Part shown: positions 18,301-25,973 of the stretch, piece after piece
How positions within the stretch are numbered: the stretch's first letter is position 1
Layout of the letters: the number at the start of each line of letters is the position of its first letter
Assembly (NCBI GenBank): GCA_017517135.1
Contig: JAFXAK010000023.1
Coordinates: 1-33,303 of the forward strand
Reading direction: 5' to 3'
Length of the DNA stretch: 33,303 nt
Source of the DNA: Clostridia bacterium
Lineage (GTDB): Bacteria; Bacillota; Clostridia; Oscillospirales; Acutalibacteraceae
The notes under the pieces: model-generated
Seen by the model: only the letters and a program-made list of their open reading frames with translations
What the model was told of the DNA's origin: nothing
Database searches by the model: none
Made by a program: the position numbers and the translations under genes

Positions 18301-18556
18301 CATCTGTATTTTCGGATGTACTCACAAAGGGTGTTTCCCCTGTTTTTATAAATCTTGTGCTGTTTTCGGTTACAGGCTCCTCTTCGGGTGCATCAGGGAT
18401 GTGTACCTGTGAATTTCCCGATGTCTGCAGCAGAGGAGTGGTCTTTATATTTTTTTGTACACTTTCTTCTTCGGGGACAGCTTCTTTTGCAATTTCAGAC
18501 TGCTGAGAATTCATTTTCCCTTTGAAATGTGCGAGAAAGTCTTTATATTCACTCAT
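15305..18556 (-). CDS. Large membrane protein resembling a P-type ATPase that lost its catalytic motifs
   Basis: The 1083-residue product has a 310-residue acidic, low-complexity N-terminus with a short coiled coil (about 215-245), a membrane core (about 328-885) and a 200-residue charged, disordered tail. The core follows the heavy-metal P-type ATPase order: four membrane segments (328-348, 365-388, 402-424, 433-452), a short loop where the actuator domain belongs, two segments (521-541, 545-572) with a central Pro, a cytoplasmic region, and two last segments (833-850, 855-876). The cytoplasmic region has ATPase-like strands, but the DKTGT site reads STDEL (604-608), TGD reads SND (752-754), GDGxND is missing and no TGE is seen. 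I infer a pseudo-enzyme. It starts 12 bases after rlmB and precedes the GH27 gene. Confidence 0.75.
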   Translation of the reverse strand: MSEYKDFLAHFKGKMNSQQSEIAKEAVPEEESVQKNIKTTPLLQTSGNSQVHIPDAPEEEPVTENSTRFIKTGETPFVSTSENTDAQEETTDVEKYTDRLSQRSKGKKRFAKTGAVSSYAKNHSSDSSTEKFIKLPENEEEPDTERAVSEEAQETDEKTKPLVISEDFGDILEEAGEPTKYFDSEKGSLMREIALTANDDIRQNPDQLMMEGFDTSEQEEKARQEALEEEKRLEQELSEVRRKRVNSFQFWNKSGHSDGAQVDDEKFSADAEKTSLPMFLKPVADKLSANFEHLSNDFIQLDSEEFEEFESRKKVFTSLLETRRRTLFKTAAVAVSGIILLVINILTSVSAAENAGFFTLFGGESAVYVAINLIALLICCVLLAKELKNGLFSLLKTHPKTDTALLFMMVSALIQSIASFFTQLKIEENYHIYASAVILLCVPYLAGKLFYYDNIRHCFKAAGAKSEKSYLRRVSDEETVSSLLRDNESKDANVVYSGKTRFISNFLGRSAKSAVGSMPSSRTVLICIAASVLAGIIAWIAKGGFLYALSGMTLCAALSFPVSCITATGFFISKENKKLSLKTSFVHSYTDARDFAAVDDIVISTDELFEAEITNILTAKGVNDKQAQFCAAVLTSSVYSPVSSAFKASVSGLEDRFPKVEDYAYEYKLGHSAWIQNCRVLLGSAALLVNHNVKAPDENAAMHFLNENEKPLFLSLEGNFAAMFAVKYSCKADVRENLRSLVEAGTNILISSNDPNITEEYAEQLLGLPANSVRIISPAAVEKLNGAKNTVTDKEDAGIVFTSSFDSLCRCAGAALRLDRTKKLCKGICEGGAFVGLVLSLILVITGAFSSTAAFMPVLLQIVWLIICFGVPFALGNTAVRKGAKSVHTVKQSEPQSDFMAMSDETEESRNTADDDPAPISEAIEEKEAPLKGFLSAIRKGASSLSSIKLSKNEEYSEEPVKAQEEKGVNVNENDFSQLPTQKKFSLFGDFAERNERKTEKQLQEEKRSLNETLHFTPPEMPEPPVFNLPEKEKEEDDPLNAKFVPPEDNTPINIYDDALFSRYEDDNIFAGLKEESRKKFEF

Positions 18557-18568
18557 AGTTTTTTCTCC

Positions 18569-19399
18569 TTATCGTTTGTTTGCGGCTTCAAAGAGCAGTA
18601 CTGCTGCCGCAACAGAGGCGTTGAGGGAGTTTATTTTCCCTTTCATAGGGATTGACACAACAACATCGCAGTTTTCCTTTACAAGTCTGCTGATGCCTGC
18701 TCCCTCAGAGCCTATAACAATAGCACACGGCCCCGAAAAATCCGTTTTTCTGAAATCCTGACCGTCCATATCTGCGGCATATACCCATATGCCTTTTTCT
18801 TTAAGCTCTTTTATTGTGCTTGTGAGATTTGTAACCCTTGCGACCTTTACATATTCGAGTGCGCCTGCCGAGGTCTTGCCCACGATACCCGAAAGGCTTA
18901 CGCTTCTTCTTTCGGGAATAATAATCCCGTGGACACCGCAGCACTCGGCTGTACGGATTATTGCACCTAAGTTATGGGGATCCTCGAGAGAATCGCATAT
19001 AACTATAAAGGGAGGCTCGTTTTTATCCTCGGCTTCCTGTAATATTGCCTCAACCGTTGAATATTCGTGAGCCGCGGCAATCATAATAACGCCCTGATGA
19101 TTGGCATGTCCGCACATAAAATCAAGCTTTTTTGAATCAACCTCTTTGACGATTATCCCTTTTTCCTTACATTCTGCTATAAGGGGGAGAATTGCACCGC
19201 CCTTGTCGCCTCTTTCAACAAGGAGAGAATCCGCAGGTCTGCCCGATTTAAGTGCTTCTCTTACCGCATTCCTGCCGATGATAAGGTCGGTACGCGGCTC
19301 TGACCTTTCTTCCTTTGAAAAGTCACGGCGGTTATCAGAGTCCTTTTTTCTGTTCTGAAAATTATCGTTTTTCTTTTTATAGTATCTGTCAAAAGCCAT
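18569..19399 (-). CDS. rlmB: SpoU-family 23S rRNA 2'-O-ribose methyltransferase (RlmB type)
   Basis: A 276-residue enzyme. After a basic, Asn/Arg-rich N-terminal tail (about 1-35) comes the substrate-binding domain beginning IIGRNAVREALKSGR and then the SpoU knot domain. The three SpoU motifs are visible: DSLEDPHNLGAIIRTAECCG (motif 1), IVIGSEGAGISRLV (motif 2) and IPMKGKINSLNASVAAAV (motif 3). This is the pattern of RlmB (Gm2251 of 23S rRNA) and of TrmH-like relatives with the same fold; RlmB is the most likely. It heads a minus-strand run with the pseudo-ATPase and the GH27 gene. In many Firmicutes rlmB is next to cysS and mrnC instead; neither is here. Confidence 0.92.
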   Translation of the reverse strand: MAFDRYYKKKNDNFQNRKKDSDNRRDFSKEERSEPRTDLIIGRNAVREALKSGRPADSLLVERGDKGGAILPLIAECKEKGIIVKEVDSKKLDFMCGHANHQGVIMIAAAHEYSTVEAILQEAEDKNEPPFIVICDSLEDPHNLGAIIRTAECCGVHGIIIPERRSVSLSGIVGKTSAGALEYVKVARVTNLTSTIKELKEKGIWVYAADMDGQDFRKTDFSGPCAIVIGSEGAGISRLVKENCDVVVSIPMKGKINSLNASVAAAVLLFEAANKR

Positions 19400-19432
19400 A
19401 GTGTTCTCTTTTCATACTAAAAATAATTATAC

Positions 19433-19468
19433 AGTATATATTATAAATAAAATATAATCAATTTGCAA
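19433..19468 (-). promoter_or_regulatory. Overlapping sigma-A-type promoters of the rlmB run
   Basis: Two solutions on the minus strand, each with a 17-base spacer: TTGCAA (19463-19468) with TATAAT (19440-19445), and TTGATT (19456-19461) with TATACT (19433-19438). Both lie 35-70 bases before the rlmB ATG. Confidence 0.6.
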
Positions 19469-19480
19469 CACCAAAAAGAG

Positions 19481-19596
19481 GATAAAACAGCGAAAAAATA
19501 CATTATGTCTGTGTTTGTTTTTAATTCAGACATATATTTTATTCTTTTTACACTCTGACTTTTACATATTTTTTATTTTTTTAGTGCTAACATCTT
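19481..19596. other. AT-rich intergenic DNA with one inverted repeat
   Basis: Between the rlmB promoter and mobile element copy B. It contains an 8-bp perfect inverted repeat (19504-19511 with 19527-19534, TATGTCTG and its complement) and T-runs. No gene is visible. It may hold the original spoIIE promoter, but I could not recognise Spo0A boxes. Confidence 0.35.
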
Positions 19597-19890
19597 AGGG
19601 TGACGGTCAACGCAAGCAACTTAAGAGATTAACTGTGATTTCGGGTTACGAATGGTAGGGAACGATGCCCACATCGTTCCGCCTGCAGCAAATTCTATCT
19701 TTTATTGCAGAGAATTTTATTTTTGTAAAAATTTCAGCATTACATCAAACAAAAAATATGGGTAAGTAAAAGTTACTTTCCCTCCATACGGAACGATGTG
19801 GGCATCGTTCCCTACCGGTACAGACCTTTGGTTTTATCGCAAAGGCAAGTATCATATAGCATCGGTAACTTTAAGTTGCTGATGTCACCT
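19597..19890. mobile_element. MITE-like palindromic element, copy B (fullest copy)
   Basis: Core 19654-19816 has perfect 28-bp inverted arms (19654-19681 and 19789-19816), each arm folding on itself with a 9-bp stem. An outer inverted repeat can also be seen: AGGGTGAC and AGCAACTTAA (19597-19604, 19615-19624) against TTAAGTTGCT and GTCACCT (19871-19880, 19884-19890), giving a unit of about 294 bases. The interior near the left arm (19691-19703) matches interiors of copies A and C. No coding capacity. The right end stops 27 bases before the spoIIE start codon. Confidence 0.75.
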
Positions 19891-19917
19891 TAACAATGAA
19901 GAAACAGAGGAAAAAAT

Positions 19918-22239
19918 ATGACAGAGGTACTCGAAAAAATAAAGGAAAAAGTTAAAAAATCTCCCCTTGTAAAATTAAAAAAATTTGTATGGCACATTTT
20001 TTATGCACTCACGGCATTTTTTATGGGAAGTATAAGCTTTGCGGGGACAATTTCTCCTTTCTCGGCAGCCTTTGTTTCAGCCGCAACACCCGAATTTCTT
20101 TTACCCACAGCTTTAGGTGCGGCAGCCGGGTATCTTGTTTTCTGTACACAGCTTACTGCCCTGCAGTATGTGGGGGCCGTTACGGTAATCTGCTTTGTGA
20201 AATATTTTACCGGGCGGAGCGTAAAACCCTTTTTCAGAATGTACATATACACCCTTACGGGCTTTCTTGCCTTGCTTTTCAGCAGTATTCTTATCAGCAT
20301 TGCAGGCGGTGCTGCGGCTTCTCAGCTGCTTGTGTGCCTTTGTGAAAGCCTTATATGTGCCGCTGTTTCCTGCTTTTTCTACAAGATTTTCATAATGTTT
20401 TCGGGCGGACTTAAAAAGATATATTTTACTTCATCGGAAACTGCCGCATTTCTGTTTTTTGTGGGTGTGCTTCTGCTGCTTCTGGACGGTTTTCCCGTTT
20501 TCGGGGTATCCGTGTCACATATCGCGGCGGGCTTTGTTATACTGCTGTTTTCCTATTGCGGAAAGGAAGCCTCGGGCAGTCTTTCGGGGGTATGCTGCGG
20601 TGTTACATTGGGCTTTTCCGAATTTCAGCCGCAGCTTATGCTCTCTTATCCCTTATCGGGACTGCTTTCGGGTTTTTCTGCCGAATACGGCAAGGGTGCT
20701 GCGGCGGCAGGCTTTTTTATTTCTCAGATGCTCGCCCTCGTTATCAGGGGTAATCCCGATGCCGCAGCCTTTACCGTAGGAGAAAGCCTTGCTTCTGTTC
20801 TGATTTTTATGCTTATTCCCAAGGCTTATCTGAAGAAAGCCGCCGAAAGGCTCTCACCCTTAAGCCGTGATGCCTTTGAAAATGAGGCTGTGCAGATACT
20901 TTCTTTCAGGATAAAAAAATCCGCAAGAGCAGTAAGCGATATGGCACAGTCTGTTATGACGGTTTCCTCTGCCCTTGCAAAAACGGAAGCCACTACTGTT
21001 TCTTCAATTTATCTCAGCGTAAAAGAGGATGTGTGCGAATGCTGTTCAAAAAGGGAGCTGTGTTGGTATAAAAACGGAAAAACTACAGAACAGGCCTTCC
21101 GACAGGCAAATTCTTATCTTGTGAAAAAGGGAAAAATCAGTTCTGAGCTTCTTCCGGAAATAGTCAGAGCCTTCTGCGAAAAAACAGACGAAATAGCTGA
21201 GAGCTTCAGCAGAAATATGTGTGAATACAACGCGAATGAGGCTGTAAAGCATAAGCTTTTGCAGACAAAAGCCCTTGTTTCCGCACAGCTTTTAAGCGTT
21301 GGAAGGCTTTTGGAGGACACGGCAGAGAATGTAAACGAGGTCTTTTATACGGATGCCGTCAGCGCAACATATGCAAGAGAGGTCTTTTTACAGGAGGGCT
21401 TTTCTTTTTCTTCTCTTCTTGCCCGTACGGACAGCCTCGGCAGAAGCTTTTTAGAGGTTTTCTGCACGGCATTTCCCGAAAATCCCGATTATGTACATCT
21501 GTGCGAGGAGCTTTATCTGCGTACGGATATACAGTATATGCTCCCCGAAAGGGCGGACTACGGCGACACAGGTACGGTGCTGAGCTTCTGTGAAAAAACG
21601 GTGTTCACCCCCGAGTTTTCCTGCTTTTCTCACACAGGTACGGGAGAAAAATTCTGCGGAGACACATGTCGGAGCTTTTTTGACGGGAAAGGGAATTTCT
21701 ATGTGATTTTAAGTGACGGAATGGGAAGCGGACAAAGAGCCGCCCTTGATTCGCTGATGACGGCTTCTCTTTTGCACAAGCTTCTTATTGCAGGCTTTTC
21801 TGTGGAATGTGCCGCAGAGAATATAAACTGTGCCTTGATGATAAAATCAGACGACGAAACGCTTGCAACACTCGATGTTCTGAAAATCAATCTGTATACG
21901 GGAAGGGCTGAGTTTTACAAGGCGGGAGCCGCTTTTTCCGTTGTTAAAAAAGGGGAGAGAACAGCCCTTGTTGAGCAGTCCTCTCTGCCCTTGGGTATAA
22001 TAAAGGATGCTCAGATAAAGAAAACACAGCTTGACCTGTCTGAAAGAGACTGTGTTTTACTCATATCCGACGGAGCGGCTGTTTTAGCCCCCGAGCAGTT
22101 CAAGAAAATTTTTCACTCGAAAAAAGCAGACACACCCGAGAAAAAAGTCCGTGCGGTTGTTGAACACTCTCTTGAAATGTCCGTTTCGGGCAGAAATGAC
22201 GATATAACAGCCGCATTTGTACGGCTTAAAAGGAGCTGA
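19918..22239 (+). CDS. spoIIE: Stage II sporulation protein E, PP2C-type phosphatase
   Basis: A 773-residue membrane phosphatase. The N-terminal third (about 25-310) has roughly ten hydrophobic segments; a central regulatory part follows, including a Cys cluster (CECCSKRELCWY, about 370-381); and the C-terminal PP2C/SpoIIE domain (about 560-773) has DGMGSG with Asp600 and a late LLISDGA motif, the metal-binding aspartates. Family knowledge: SpoIIE sits at the asymmetric septum and dephosphorylates SpoIIAA to switch on sigma-F in the forespore. Length and order fit the family. AGAGGA lies before the ATG. In Firmicutes spoIIE is Spo0A-controlled; here a MITE-like element lies immediately upstream, so the promoter must be inside or beyond it. 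Confidence 0.95.
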   Translation: MTEVLEKIKEKVKKSPLVKLKKFVWHIFYALTAFFMGSISFAGTISPFSAAFVSAATPEFLLPTALGAAAGYLVFCTQLTALQYVGAVTVICFVKYFTGRSVKPFFRMYIYTLTGFLALLFSSILISIAGGAAASQLLVCLCESLICAAVSCFFYKIFIMFSGGLKKIYFTSSETAAFLFFVGVLLLLLDGFPVFGVSVSHIAAGFVILLFSYCGKEASGSLSGVCCGVTLGFSEFQPQLMLSYPLSGLLSGFSAEYGKGAAAAGFFISQMLALVIRGNPDAAAFTVGESLASVLIFMLIPKAYLKKAAERLSPLSRDAFENEAVQILSFRIKKSARAVSDMAQSVMTVSSALAKTEATTVSSIYLSVKEDVCECCSKRELCWYKNGKTTEQAFRQANSYLVKKGKISSELLPEIVRAFCEKTDEIAESFSRNMCEYNANEAVKHKLLQTKALVSAQLLSVGRLLEDTAENVNEVFYTDAVSATYAREVFLQEGFSFSSLLARTDSLGRSFLEVFCTAFPENPDYVHLCEELYLRTDIQYMLPERADYGDTGTVLSFCEKTVFTPEFSCFSHTGTGEKFCGDTCRSFFDGKGNFYVILSDGMGSGQRAALDSLMTASLLHKLLIAGFSVECAAENINCALMIKSDDETLATLDVLKINLYTGRAEFYKAGAAFSVVKKGERTALVEQSSLPLGIIKDAQIKKTQLDLSERDCVLLISDGAAVLAPEQFKKIFHSKKADTPEKKVRAVVEHSLEMSVSGRNDDITAAFVRLKRS

Positions 22240-22254
22240 ATTTCCAAAATGTGA

Positions 22255-22283
22255 TTGACTGCAAAGCCGTGATAATTTATTAT
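22255..22283 (+). promoter_or_regulatory. Sigma-A-type promoter of the U32 gene
   Basis: -35 TTGACT (22255-22260), 17-base spacer, -10 TATTAT (22278-22283), 33 bases before the ATG. It shows that the U32 gene is probably transcribed independently of spoIIE. Confidence 0.65.
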
Positions 22284-22316
22284 ATATAAAGAAAATAAGT
22301 TTTACGGAATTGCTTT

Positions 22317-24371
22317 ATGATTAAAAATTGCGAGAAAATTGAAATATTGGCTCCCGTGGGAGCGAAAGAACAGCTGTATGCGGCAGTCAAAAGCGGTGCC
22401 GATGCGGTCTATTTCGGTGCATCTTCCTTTAATGCAAGAAGAAATGCCGAAAATTTCAGCGATGAGGAATTTTTACAGGCGGTGCGCTACTGCCGCGAAA
22501 GGCGTGTAAAGGCATATATTACCCTTAATACGCTTATTACGGACAGGGAAATTCCCGCATTTGAAGACTGTCTTCGTCTTATTGCCAAAAGCGGAGCAGA
22601 TGCGGTTATTGTTCAGGATTTAGGGGCAGTTTCACTCATAAAAAAGCATTGTCCCGACATACCGCTTCACGCTTCAACTCAGATGGCGGTGCACAATGTA
22701 AAGGGAGCCGAAGTGCTCGAAAAAATGGGCTTTTCGAGAGTAGTTCCCGCAAGGGAGCTTACTTCAGAAGAAATACGGCAGATAAGGAAAGCAACAAATC
22801 TCGAAATAGAGGTCTTTGTTCACGGAGCGCACTGTATGAGTGCCTCGGGGATGTGCTATATGTCCTCAGCGCTCGGAGACAGAAGCGGCAACAGAGGTCT
22901 TTGTGCCCAGCCGTGCAGACTTAATTTCAGGTCTGCTGAACGGGAATATGCCTTGTCGCTCAAGGATATGTGTCTTATTGAGCATATAGAGGAGCTGAAA
23001 AAGGCGGGAGTGTGCTCATTTAAGATAGAGGGACGAATGAAGCGCCCCGAATATGTGGCGGCTGCAGTTACGGCTTATAAAAAGGCGTTGAACGGTGAAA
23101 AGCCCGATATTTCGGCACTTAAAAGCGTTTTTTCAAGAAGCGGCTTTACGGACGGCTATATAACAGGAAACAGGACTCCCGATATGTTCGGCTACCGCAC
23201 AAAAGAGGATGTTGTGTCCGCAAGCAGCGTTTTACCGTCCTTACAGGCATTGTATAAGGACGAAATAAAAGCGGCTCAGGTAAATATGTACTTTGAAGCC
23301 TTAGCGGACAAGCCGTGTATGCTTAAAATGTCGGACGGCACAAACGAGGTCTGTGTTTACGGTGAAATACCGCAGACGGCAATAAACCGCAGTATGGATG
23401 AGGAATATGTCAAAAGATTTCTCTTGAAGCTCGGCTCAACACCCTTTTCGGCAGGGGAGATAATATGCAATATTGAAGACGGGCTTTCCCTTTCCGCTGC
23501 CGCACTCAATGCTTTGAGACGAGAGGCCGCCGAACGGCTTTTGGAAGAAACGGGAAAGGCAAGGGAATATACCTTTTATGAGGCTGAGACAACAGAGGAA
23601 AATATATTTCCTTTACCCGAGAAGCCTGAATTGAGACTTCGTTTTGAAGCATATGAGCAGATACCCGAAAAAATAAATGCCAAAAAAATAATTCTGCCGT
23701 TGAGGGAGATAAAAAAACACCCTGAAATTCTTGTAAAATACAAGGAAAGCTGTGTGTGTGAAATTCCCGTTCTGCTGTACGGTAACGACGGAGAAAAGAC
23801 AGGTCAGGAGCTTATTTCCCTTAAAAATCAAGGCTTGAAATACACCCTTTGTGAGAATATAGGAGCAGTAAAGCTTTCGCTTGAAGCAGGACTTATTCCT
23901 CTCGGCGGTGCAATGCTCGCATGTTTAAATTCTCTGAGCCTTAGTGAGTATAAGCATCTGGGTGTTGAGGATATGACACTCTCAACAGAAATGTCCTTTT
24001 CGCTTATGAAGAACATAAAAAGAACACTCCCGACAGGCTTTATTGCATACGGGCACGCCCCTCTGATGCGTTTTCGCTGCTGTCCCGTAAAGACAAAAAG
24101 AGGCTGTGCCGACTGCAGCGGCAGACAGAAAATAACCGACCGCAAGGGATATGAATTTACCGTTTTATGCTCGGACAAAAAGTATCAGACACTCCTCAAC
24201 CCCGTTCCCGTATACACCGGCAATACGGATATGCCCCGAACGGATTTTGTTACACTCTTCTTCACAGTTGAAACAAAAGAGGAATGTTCACAAGTCATAG
24301 AAATGTTCATAAATAAACAACCCCCCGATTTCAGAAGAACATCGGGAGGGTATAATAAGGAACTTAAATAA
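22317..24371 (+). CDS. U32 family protein with DUF3656-type extension
   Basis: A 684-residue member of the U32 'peptidase/collagenase' family. The N-terminal barrel-like domain begins IEILAPVGAKEQLYAAVKSGADAVYFG and carries the U32 signature around residues 167-206 (EVFVHGAHCMSASGMCYMSS, then SGNRGLCAQPCR) with four cysteines that in relatives hold an iron-sulfur cluster. The remainder (about 300-684) is a DUF3656-like region with further cysteines (RFRCCPVK, GCADC). Family knowledge: U32 members with this extension include RlhA, a 23S rRNA hydroxylation factor, and TrhP acts on tRNA; an RNA-hydroxylation role is more likely than proteolysis. The ribosome binding site is weak (GGAA). The last codons overlap a hairpin (24321-24350). 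Confidence 0.85.
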   Translation: MIKNCEKIEILAPVGAKEQLYAAVKSGADAVYFGASSFNARRNAENFSDEEFLQAVRYCRERRVKAYITLNTLITDREIPAFEDCLRLIAKSGADAVIVQDLGAVSLIKKHCPDIPLHASTQMAVHNVKGAEVLEKMGFSRVVPARELTSEEIRQIRKATNLEIEVFVHGAHCMSASGMCYMSSALGDRSGNRGLCAQPCRLNFRSAEREYALSLKDMCLIEHIEELKKAGVCSFKIEGRMKRPEYVAAAVTAYKKALNGEKPDISALKSVFSRSGFTDGYITGNRTPDMFGYRTKEDVVSASSVLPSLQALYKDEIKAAQVNMYFEALADKPCMLKMSDGTNEVCVYGEIPQTAINRSMDEEYVKRFLLKLGSTPFSAGEIICNIEDGLSLSAAALNALRREAAERLLEETGKAREYTFYEAETTEENIFPLPEKPELRLRFEAYEQIPEKINAKKIILPLREIKKHPEILVKYKESCVCEIPVLLYGNDGEKTGQELISLKNQGLKYTLCENIGAVKLSLEAGLIPLGGAMLACLNSLSLSEYKHLGVEDMTLSTEMSFSLMKNIKRTLPTGFIAYGHAPLMRFRCCPVKTKRGCADCSGRQKITDRKGYEFTVLCSDKKYQTLLNPVPVYTGNTDMPRTDFVTLFFTVETKEECSQVIEMFINKQPPDFRRTSGGYNKELK
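24321..24350 (+). other. GC-rich hairpin inside the 3' end of the U32 gene
   Basis: CCCCCCGAT (24321-24329) faces ATCGGGAGGG (24341-24350) across an 11-base loop, with one mismatch. It ends 18 bases before the stop codon and is not followed by a T-run. It could be a degenerate terminator or a 3' mRNA stabiliser. Confidence 0.4.
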
Positions 24372-24377
24372 TAAAAA

Positions 24378-24430
24378 TGTAAAGTATACTTTATATTTTT
24401 GTTGACAAAAGTGTAAAGTATAGTTATAAT
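24378..24430 (+). promoter_or_regulatory. Consensus sigma-A promoter with repeated operator-like site
   Basis: A perfect promoter: -35 TTGACA (24402-24407), 17-base spacer, -10 TATAAT (24425-24430). The 11-base word TGTAAAGTATA occurs at 24378-24388 and again at 24412-24422, inside the spacer. The first copy is part of a perfect 14-bp palindrome TAAAGTATACTTTA (24380-24393). A protein bound to both would block RNA polymerase, so repression is likely. The regulator is not identifiable here. Confidence 0.75.
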
Positions 24431-24454
24431 TATTTGTAGGGGAGGCTTAATAAA

Positions 24455-25903
24455 ATGGCTATTACTACAAAAGAAAATATTCTGAAGGTTTTGCGTGGTT
24501 TTAATCCTTGGTGGATTAATGGTATGGTTACAAAAGCATTTTTAAAGGATTATAAACGTTTTGCTTATTATGAAGCATTAAAACGTTTAGAAGAAAACAG
24601 AATAAGACGGACTGTTGTGCTTACAGGAACAAGAAGAGTCGGAAAAACAACGATTCAATATCAATTAATTGACCATCTTTTGCAACAAGGGGTATCGCCA
24701 TCCAGAATTGTATTTATATCGTTAGATCATCCTATGTTGAAATTAGCAGGGCTTAACGATGTTTTAGAATGTTTTCATGAGAATATTTATGCTGAAAAAG
24801 ATGTTTATTATTTTTTTGATGAAATACAATATGCAACCGATTGGGATATATGGTTAAAAACAATATATGATACTCAACCTGAAACAAAGGTAGTTGCAAC
24901 CGGCTCTGCAAGTCCTGCATTAATTAAAGGAAGTGCCGAGAGTGGAGCAGGCAGATGGACAATAATTCAGGTTCCGACACTTTCTTTTTATGAATACTGT
25001 TCTTTGATCGGATTACCTGATTTGGATTTAGATCCTTCTTTGAAGCCTTCTCAACTTTTGAAACTATCACAACAGCAGCGAGGACAAATACTCAGTAAGC
25101 TGTCTGCTGTACAAAATCATTTCAACAGATATTTACAGGTAGGGGGGTTCCCTGAGCTCGCATTAGCAGGAGATGATTTGTTGGCAGAACAAGTTATGCG
25201 TGAAGATGTTGTTGATAAAGTTTTAAAAAGAGACTTGCCTGCATTGTATAATATAAGAAATGCAACGGAATTAGAGCGTATATTTTTATATCTTTGCAAT
25301 GTGTCATCTGAAATTGTTGCTATTGATGCAATGACTAAAGAGCTTAACGGCGTTAGCCGGCAAACTGTTTTAAATTATATAGAATATCTTGAAAGCGCCA
25401 ATTTGATTTACTTGAGTTACCCTGTTGATTTGTCAGGAAAAAAAATTCTTAAAGCAAAGCCTAAAATTTATATTGCTGATGCAGCAATAAGAAATGCTGT
25501 CTTAATGGATAAAGAGGTATTAACAAATCCGACGGAAATGGGAAAAATGGTCGAAACAGCAATTTACAAACATGTTGCGGCTTTTTATTACCAAAAAGCT
25601 ACCCGTGTTGGTTATTTCAGAGGTGGATCAAAAGATAAGGAAATAGATATTGTTGTAGATTACCCGAATATTTCAAACATACTGATTGAGGTAAAATACA
25701 GAGAAAATGCAACTATATCGGAGGATGATGCAATTATTCAATTTTCTGAAAATTCTGCTTCTTCAATAATCATAACAAAAAAAGCTGACGATTTCGGAGA
25801 ACACAATACAATGTGTGGACGAACACTTCTGAGAATCCCTGCCTTTGCTTTTTTGTATCTTTTAGGTCACGCAGAAAAAAATGGCTATAAGGGAATTCAA
25901 TAG
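24455..25903 (+). CDS. AAA_14/DUF4143 family ATPase
   Basis: A 482-residue ATPase of the type 'AAA domain plus DUF4143'. The P-loop GTRRVGKT is at 58-65, Walker B YYFFDE at 118-123, and VVATGSAS follows at about 146-153 as sensor. The C-terminal part has a winged-helix-like region (NGVSRQTVLNYIEYLESANLI) and a PD-(D/E)XK-like core: KEIDIVVDY then ILIEVKYRE. Such proteins are widespread, often multicopy and of unknown function; DNA handling or defence roles are suspected. GGGGAGG precedes the ATG. Codons are far richer in A/T at third positions than in neighbouring genes, and the gene has its own regulated promoter and terminator, so it looks recently acquired. Confidence 0.88.
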   Translation: MAITTKENILKVLRGFNPWWINGMVTKAFLKDYKRFAYYEALKRLEENRIRRTVVLTGTRRVGKTTIQYQLIDHLLQQGVSPSRIVFISLDHPMLKLAGLNDVLECFHENIYAEKDVYYFFDEIQYATDWDIWLKTIYDTQPETKVVATGSASPALIKGSAESGAGRWTIIQVPTLSFYEYCSLIGLPDLDLDPSLKPSQLLKLSQQQRGQILSKLSAVQNHFNRYLQVGGFPELALAGDDLLAEQVMREDVVDKVLKRDLPALYNIRNATELERIFLYLCNVSSEIVAIDAMTKELNGVSRQTVLNYIEYLESANLIYLSYPVDLSGKKILKAKPKIYIADAAIRNAVLMDKEVLTNPTEMGKMVETAIYKHVAAFYYQKATRVGYFRGGSKDKEIDIVVDYPNISNILIEVKYRENATISEDDAIIQFSENSASSIIITKKADDFGEHNTMCGRTLLRIPAFAFLYLLGHAEKNGYKGIQ

Positions 25904-25925
25904 TGTTATTATTTTCTTGCTATAT

Positions 25926-25970
25926 AAAATGTGCTGTAAAAAATGAAAGTTTTTTACAGCACATTTTTTT
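25926..25970. terminator. Strong bidirectional terminator
   Basis: A perfect 18-bp stem (25926-25943 with 25950-25967) with a six-base loop, T-run on the plus strand and matching A-run for the minus strand. It separates the convergent AAA_14 and GH30 genes. Confidence 0.9.
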
Positions 25971-25973
25971 TGA

